Position numbers and translations under genes: made by a program. This document shows positions 57,298-64,000 of a stretch of DNA of 64,000 bases, piece after piece; position 1 is the first letter of the stretch, and the number at the start of each line of letters is the position of its first letter. The notes beneath the pieces were generated by a model. The model saw only the letters and a program-made list of their open reading frames with translations, did not search any database and was not told where the DNA came from. The DNA is taken from NCBI GenBank assembly GCA_910589415.1, contig OU342639.1, positions 33,860,268-33,924,267 on the forward strand, written 5' to 3'. The DNA is from Malachius bipustulatus (Eukaryota; Arthropoda; Insecta; Coleoptera; Melyridae).

Positions 57298-57405
57298 ATG
57301 GAGCGAATTATCGAATTAGTTCGAAAGTACCCGATATTGTATGACCTTTCTCATGAAGACTATAAAAATGTTAGGAAAAAGGATAAGGTTTGGAGCAAAA
57401 TATGA
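57298..57405 (+). pseudogene. Truncated MADF-domain protein start
   Basis: ATG at 57298 gives MERIIELVRKYPILYDLSHE then DYKNVRKKDKVWSKI and a stop at 57403. This is the first helix pair of a MADF (Adf-1-type Myb/SANT-like) DNA-binding domain, which continues for about 50 more residues in intact proteins. The stop falls in mid-domain. MADF genes occur both as host transcription factors and as the second gene of PIF/Harbinger transposons; the repeat-rich setting favours the latter. Confidence 0.6.
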
Positions 57406-57505
57406 GAAGAACTAAACTTTTTTTTTGGTTATAAATAAATATATTCTGTTTTTCCTTAAACACTCACGTTAAATTTTGTTGGTTCAGAAAATAAAAACGT
57501 ATACA

Positions 57506-58660
57506 GGGTGATCCCGAAATGGCGGACACGGACAGCACCACAGCATCCATTGTGGATTAAGGATTCTAAGTTTTATTTACTGTTTTCTCCAGTATGACTC
57601 CCTTAAGAAGATATGACCACTTTTGTGGAAAAAAAAGTCACCACACTGCACTACCCTTCTTATTAAGACAGAAAAATAATGTGTAGGTCTACAATAATAC
57701 CCAGATAGATATTACCATGGAAACAAGTTCAACAATGTTCAAAACAATAATCGTTGCGGGGAAACTGCAGTCTCATGAGACGAAATTCTTCCTGAGCTGC
57801 AGGAGCGAGACACATTTCGCGTCTCGCTGCACTTACGTGTTCATATCCTTCACCTGGTTCTGGTTGATTTACCTGTTTCTGGTTGATTTACCTGGTTCTG
57901 GTCTGGTTCTGGTTCGGGATCGATGGAATTTGTTTGGGAAGACTTTTAAACTAACTTCAATAAAACACAGAATTTCTCACGTAGCTCGATATATTCATTT
58001 GTAATAAGTCTGTGACTACAAATCTTAATGATCTCATCAATATTGGATATAATTCAAAGAAGTAAACTTCTAAGCTTTGACTTGAACTGTTTGAACAATT
58101 TCTTATCAGTTTATCTTTTCTTCGAGCTACATGGAGGGGTGGTGGAAGGGTGCTGTACTAGGGAAAACCCCTCGAAAACCTAGTCCATCGTAATATGTTA
58201 TAATGCTAATTTCAATGTTAAGTTACAGAGTGCTTCACGTAGCACGGAAGATGACTCATCGGCTGCTGCAGGCTGGTAGGCCTTCAGGAATAGTCTTACT
58301 GTAACAGGAAAGAAACAGCGCACAGTATATCGTTTTGACAATTTGACAAACAAGTTTCTATTTGAAACATTAAGTGAATGGTATTCAATTGACTCAATTG
58401 ACTGGGTAACAATGACTTAAAAGTCGAATTTTACTGATCTGTCTAATTTGTCTTTCATTTGAGAATGAAATTATTTGCTTTCTCAAATTATTCAAGTAAT
58501 TTGATTTCACTTTATTAATAATCATACATAATTTTATTTCAGATGTTTAAACTTTATGGATTGCTCCTTGTATAAAATTTTATGTCTGCTCCTTGTATAA
58601 AATAATTCATAGATGGTTTGATTTATTTAAACTCAATCTATTCATTCCCAAAAATGCCTT
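57506..58660. other. Spacer with one orphan terminus and a short repeat
   Basis: TA-CAGGGTGATCCCGAAATGGC at about 57506 is an unpaired left end. GGTTCTGGTTGATTTACCTG repeats two to three times at 57856-57912. No gene recognised; the 95-codon frame 57717-58004 has no domain features. Confidence 0.45.
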
Positions 58661-58662
58661 TG

Positions 58663-60110
58663 TATTAGGAACATTATTTATTCAGTTCAATAATAATTAT
58701 ACAATAACAATAATGACGAAGAAGTATATTATTAACATTCATATATTGACTCTACGACGGTTATACAACCACTACTCGTCTCTCTGTTACTATCCCAAGT
58801 TCCTCTACACACCCGTATTTCACCAGCTTGCGCACCATTCCCATTATACATTCCTTCTGTCTGCATTCCGATCTGAGTGAATCCTAACAACTCGTCCATC
58901 CTGACCAGGATTCGTCCTCGAATCCTACATTGGAAAGACCCAGGGTCCTCTAGAGTCTGGCAGGTGAACCCGCAGACTGGTTTGCAGAATGGCTGAAGCA
59001 AATACTCAATTAATTATACCAACCTCATCTGTTTCACTCAGTCATCTACTTCCCTTTCCATTCATCGTACTTCCATCAGAGGTCTAACTCGACGTTTCCC
59101 AGCTACCCTTGCAGCAAAATCGAACGACACCCGCTCGAAATCACAGCCTCCTAGTTATCATAAAAGCAAACCCAATCATTCCAGCTCTGGTAGCAAACTC
59201 TGTCCAGCTCAGCTCGAAGTCGTCGGCCTATCAGCCAACCAAGCAGCAAACTCGGTCCAGCTCAGCTCGAAGTCGTCGGCTCATCAGCCAACCTAGCAGC
59301 AACTCGGTCCATCTCAGCTCGAAGTCGTCGGCCTATCAGCCAACCAAGCAGCAAACTCGGTCCAGCTCAGCTCGAAGTCGTCGGCCTATCAGCCAACCTA
59401 GCAGCAACTCGGTCCATCTCAGCTCGACGTTGTCAACTTCTCATTCCTCTCAGGCATTACATCTCCTCACGAGAATACCCTTCCTCTTTCCTCTCAGGCA
59501 TTACATCTCCTCACCGAGAACACCCTTCCACTTTCCTCTCAGGCATTACATCTCCTCACCGAGAACACCCTTCCACTTTCCTCTCAGGCATTACATCTCC
59601 TTACCGAGAACACCCTTCCACTTTCCTCTCAGGCATTACATCTCCTCACTGAGAACACCCTTCCACTTTCCTCTCAGGCATTACATCTCCTTACCGAGAA
59701 CACCCTTCCACTTTCCTCTCAGGCATTACATCTCCTTACCGAGAACACCCTTCCACTTTCCTCTCAGGCATTACATCTCCTCACTGAGAACACCCTTCCA
59801 CTTTCCTCTCAGGCATTACATCTCCTCACTGAGAACACCCTTCCACTTTCCTCTCAGGCATTACATCTCCTTACCGAGAACACCCTTCCACTTTCCTCTC
59901 AGGCATTACATCTCCTCACTGAGAACACCCTTCCTCCTCTCAGGCAGTATACCTCTCAAACATTACATATCTCTACAGATAACACACTTCCTCTTTCAAC
60001 ACACTTCCTCTTTCCTCTCAGGCATTACATCTCCTCACCGAGAAAACCCTTCCTCTTTCCTCTCAGGCATTACATCTCCTCACGAGAATACCCTTCCTCT
60101 TTTATATCAC
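58663..60110. repeat. Compound minisatellite block, copy A
   Basis: A unique head of about 540 bp (starting TATTAGGAACATTATTTATT) is followed by a 52-53-bp array (unit with CTCAGCTCGAAGTCGTCGGC and ATCAGCCAACC.AGCAGCA; about four units, 59207-59435) and then a 45-bp array (unit CTCTCAGGCATTACATCTCC + TTACCGAGAACACCCTTCCA + CTTTC; about twelve full units, to about 59935, with degenerate ones to 60100). The long plus-strand frame through it exists because 45 is divisible by three. Confidence 0.88.
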
Positions 60111-61970
60111 ATTATTACATTTCATTGTTTGATAATTTATCTACTTATACTTTTCCTGCATTACAAAAACTGATAGGTACCTACATTCAAAGTGATACCA
60201 CTAGGTACTTCCCCCAAATTTAAGTCGGTTCAATTTATTTTCAATAATAGCGCAAATAGGGCACAATTGTTACACATGACAACAGCGGAAAATGTCCAAG
60301 GTAATCAATCACATAACCAGGCAGTCCAGGTCCAGACACGCAACACCTGACCTTTGTAATTTTTCGATCAACAAAATTACCACTACCAATTATCATTGTC
60401 AAATAAAATATTGTCGTTCTAAAGCTTTTAATCAACTCATTATATAAATAAATAAATAAAATACACTAACAGATATCTCATCAGTTGAACTAGGCCTTCC
60501 ACTTTCGTATTGTCTAGGTATTTTTCCTTTTTTTTTTTGAATATAGGTATGATAGTTTTTCCTTAATAAGGTTTTACTTTCAAAAAAAGAAAGGTATTCG
60601 TTTTTCTTACCTTGAGTCGTCTCTGTTCACTTTCCTAAAGAGAACACTTAAAGTGTCTTTAACTGTCTTATTCCTCCTAAAGCTTGCCTAAGCTTGTCAT
60701 TACCTAACGCTAAGCATTCTTGGCCTTCTTGCTAGCCTCTGGTGCTTTGACAGCACCCTGCTGAATACACATAAATCACTACTCTACTCAAGATATCTTG
60801 ATCATTAGCCGTTGATTCTAGCCTTGCCAAGGTTTCCGCGCCAAGACACGCTATGGTCAACAGTACCCACCATGGTCCTCCCTATCTGAAGTTCGCTCGC
60901 GGGCGGTCGGCAGAATCCCCTCGATCCTTCACGCCCGGAACACAAAGTCAGGCCACACTTGCCTCCACTCTGACCTACACATGCAAACTACACAGGCATC
61001 AATTATTGTCTTCTAGCCGCTCTCAGGCCACAGACCTTCTCTCAGGGACTCGAACTTATGCACAGGCCACACAGGCCTACTCGTCACACAGACCAGGCCA
61101 CACAGGCCTCCCAGAACTCTACGATCAACGCTCAGCTCTACTTCAACGTTTCAGCAATCTAGACATCTTCAGTACTTATTAACCTTGTCTCTTAAGTGCC
61201 TATTATGATTCTGTCTTTTACTACGTGAACTCTATGCGTCATCTTAGGATATCTCTACTCATCTTAGGAATAGGACATTTAGTGAGCACATCAACTCACC
61301 TGTTATCTGTATTATAAGAGCACCAGAATACACCAAACTAAAAATACTAAAAGAACTTAAAAGTAAACCTTTGTCTGGATATTTCATTTCCTTCACGCAG
61401 CGGACGTTGGCTCTTCAGTGCGTCGGATGCTTTATGCTAATTAAGTCGACCTTGATTGCGTATGATATTTATTTTACTGATATTTTGTACATCGATACCA
61501 AATATGTAATAATGAAAGAGATTGAATCTGCTTACGTTCTTTTACAATTCTAACATAGTAGTCAAACCATTACGTCCATTATTAGTCTTATCATGAAGAA
61601 ATATTACCTTCACTACTTCTCAGTACCTAAGTATTTTAATTACATTCGTCTTCATCACTTGGCAAAATCATTAGGAGGCCTCCATTGTTTACATTCTAAT
61701 TAATCAACAGTTAATCACAAAATTAAAATATGTAATTGCATCAAACCCTCTTTTCAAATCTGATTTTATTTTTTTTTTTACAACGAAAAAGCTATAGGTA
61801 CTTATAATATAATTTTTCAATATTTTTTTATATAGGTACATATAGTCCAATAAAGTCTAAAAAGTCATACCCATCGATCAAGAACACACATCCCTTTGAC
61901 AGCTCGATCCATCCTGTTTCATACACGTGGTTTTTATAGTAACCGTCTAAACAGTTTGTCTAAACCAACT
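60111..61970. other. Spacer between the two minisatellite blocks
   Basis: Mostly AT-rich. At 60960-61120 a looser CACAGGCC-rich stretch occurs. The 109-codon frame 60853-61182 covers it and shows no domain. No gene recognised. Confidence 0.5.
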
Positions 61971-63636
61971 TATTAGGAACATTATTTATTCAGTTCAATA
62001 ATAATTATACAATAACAATAATGTTGAAGAAGTATATTATTAACATTCATATATTGACTCTACGACGGTTATACCACCACTACTCGTCTCTCTGTTACTA
62101 TCCCAAGTTCCTCTACACACCCGTATTTCACCAGCTTGCGCACCATTCCCATTATACATTCCTTCTGTCTGCATTCCGATCTGAGTGAATCCTAACAACT
62201 CGTCCATCCTGACCAGGATTCGTCCTCGAATCCTACAATGGAAAGACCCAGGGTCCTCTAGAGTCTGGCAGGTGAACCCGCAGACTGGTTTGCAGAATGG
62301 CTGAAGCAAATACTCAATTAATTATACCAACCTCATCTGTTTCACTCAGTCATCTACTTCCCTTTCCATTCATCGTACTTCCATCAGAGATCAAACTCGA
62401 CGTTTCCCAGCTACCCTTGCAGCAAAATCGAACGACACCCGCTCGAAATCATAGCCTCCTAGTTATCATAAAAGAAAACCCAATCATTCCAGCTATGGTA
62501 GCAAACTCGGTTCAGCTCAGCTCGAAGTCGTCGGCTTATCAGCCAACCAAGCAGCAAACTCGGTCCAGCTCAGCTCGAAGTCGTCGGCTTATCAGCCAAC
62601 CTAGCAGCAACTCGGTCCAGCTCAGCTCGGAGTCGTCGGCTTATCAGCCAACCTAGCAGCAACTCGGTCCAGCTCAGCTCGGAGTCGTCGGCTTATCAGC
62701 CAACCAAGCAGCAAACTCGGTCCAGCTCAGCTCGAAGTCGTCGGCTTATCAGCCAACCTAGCAGCAACTCGGTCCAGCTCAGCTCGGAGTCGTCGGCTTA
62801 TCAGCCAACCAAGCAGCAAACTCGGTCCAGCTCAGCTCGGAGTCGTCGGCTTATCAGCCAACCAAGCAGCAAACTCGGTCCAGCTCAGCTCGAAGTCGTC
62901 GGCTTATCAGCCAACCTAGCAGCAACTCGGTCCAGCTCAGCTCGGAGTCGTCGGCTTCTCAGCCAACCAAGCAGCAAACTCGGTCCAGCTCAGCTCGAAG
63001 TCGTCGGCTTATCAGCCAACCAAGCAGCAAACTCGGTTCAGCTCAGCTCGAAGTCGTCGGCTCATCAGCCAACCTAGCAGCAACTCGGTCCATCTCAGCT
63101 TGAAGTCGTCAACTTCTCATTCCTCTCAGGCATTACATCTCCACCGAGAAAACCCTTCCTCTTTCCTCTCAGGCATTACATCTCCTTACCGAGAACACCC
63201 TTCCACTTTCCTCTCAGGCATTACATCTCCTCACTGAGAACACCCTTCCACTTTCCTCTCAGGCATTACATCTCCTTACCGAGAACACCCTTCCACTTTC
63301 CTCTCAGGCATTACATCTCCTCACTGAGAACACCCTTCCACTTTCCTCTCAGGCATTACATCTCCTTACCGAGAACACCCTTCCACTTTCCTCTCAGGCA
63401 TTACATCTCCTTACCGAGAACACCCTTCCACTTTCCTCTCAGGCATTACATCTCCTTACCGAGAACACCCTTCCACTTTCCTCTCAGGCATTACATCTCC
63501 TTACCGAGAACACCCTTCCACTTTCCTCTCAGGCATTACATCTCCTCACTGAGAACACCCTTCCACTTTCCTCTCAGGCATTACATCTCCTTACCGAGAA
63601 AACCCTTCCACTTTCCTCTCAGGCATTACATCTCCT
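61971..63636. repeat. Compound minisatellite block, copy B
   Basis: Same order and orientation as copy A, offset by 3,308 bases. The unique head is nearly identical from TATTAGGAAC (61971) to GCAGCAAAATCG. The 52-53-bp array is expanded to about twelve units (62497-63110), and the 45-bp array holds about eleven units (63117-63636). Unit variants (CTTACCGAG versus CTCACTGAG) alternate, so expansion seems to involve multi-unit blocks. Confidence 0.88.
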
Positions 63637-64000
63637 CCAAACTCTACTTATTAATAAAATTTATTGCAGTGCCATCAACTTCGAACGTCGCAAACTTTAA
63701 TTTTGGTCAATTTTTGTATGCTGTTTCTCATAACATACCACTGCTTCACCCCCTTATAATTTTTCCTTAGAAAACCTGTAATATGCTTCCTCATTTACAT
63801 ACTTGATCTACTTTACTTACCGACACCAGTCGGATATCAATCCAATAATACGTTAATACTTCATACTCAGTGTTTTCTTGCAAGATTTCTTGAGCTTCCG
63901 TTCCTTTAATTTACGAAATTCAGCTTCTAATAAATTTAATTGTTGTTAACGGAGGAGCGGAACTTCTCTCAAGTAGGTACCTAGGTAACACATAATACCC
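63637..64000. other. AT-rich end of the window, nothing recognised
   Basis: No coding similarity, inverted repeat or tandem array. Confidence 0.5.

Noticed and set aside
59109..60173. 354-codon frame with 15-residue repeats
   Set aside because: Produced by the 45-bp array; in block B the homologous frame is closed by stops, so it is not under coding constraint.
60853..61182. 109-codon frame in the spacer between minisatellite blocks
   Set aside because: Covers a CACAGGCC-rich low-complexity stretch; no domain or signal.

Overview
The window is a repeat-dense stretch of an insect nuclear genome. Evidence: AT-rich non-coding DNA, GT-AG introns, and transposon families typical of insects (Pao, Gypsy, R2-like and Jockey/CR1-like non-LTR elements, P-like THAP transposase, hAT, mariner-type foldbacks). 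Degraded exons most resemble insect AP-2 mu, uninflatable and discs large 1. The order cannot be fixed from sequence alone; the style of repeats fits Coleoptera or a neighbouring order. No tRNA, rRNA, CRISPR array or bacterial-type operon was seen. No intact conventional host gene was recognised.

Layout. 0-6.5 kb: a hAT end, a 5'-truncated LINE with a 17-bp target duplication, a decayed AP-2 mu exon, and a truncated Gypsy element with one LTR. 6.8-9.4 kb: six decayed exons of an uninflatable-like gene. 9.6-10.6 kb: a 0.93-kb foldback. 10.6-14.15 kb: an R2-like LINE (minus strand) split by a second LINE. 15-17 kb: LINE fragments and a 27-bp minisatellite. 17.8-30.1 kb: the last three exons of a discs large 1 copy. 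Its first intron holds a complete 6.7-kb Pao element with identical LTRs and a LINE; its second holds a 1.33-kb foldback. 31.3-37.1 kb: a LINE split by a 4.6-kb P-like element, itself split by a 0.5-kb pogo/Tigger-like MITE. 37-57.5 kb: a cluster of TA-flanked foldback elements with CAGGGTG...CACCCTG ends, one containing two nested hAT-type elements. A possible promoter and leader exon lie at 43.2-44.6 kb. 58.7-63.6 kb: a twice-repeated block made of two minisatellites.

Interpretation. The three recognisable host genes are all on the plus strand, keep correct splice sites, and carry indels and stops. They are therefore copies of genomic DNA, not processed pseudogenes. Three functionally unrelated gene fragments in 27 kb, buried in nested transposons, fits degenerating, low-recombination DNA such as a sex chromosome, B chromosome or pericentromere. 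That is inference. The nests give a relative order of insertion, with the Pao copy among the youngest insertions because its LTRs look identical.
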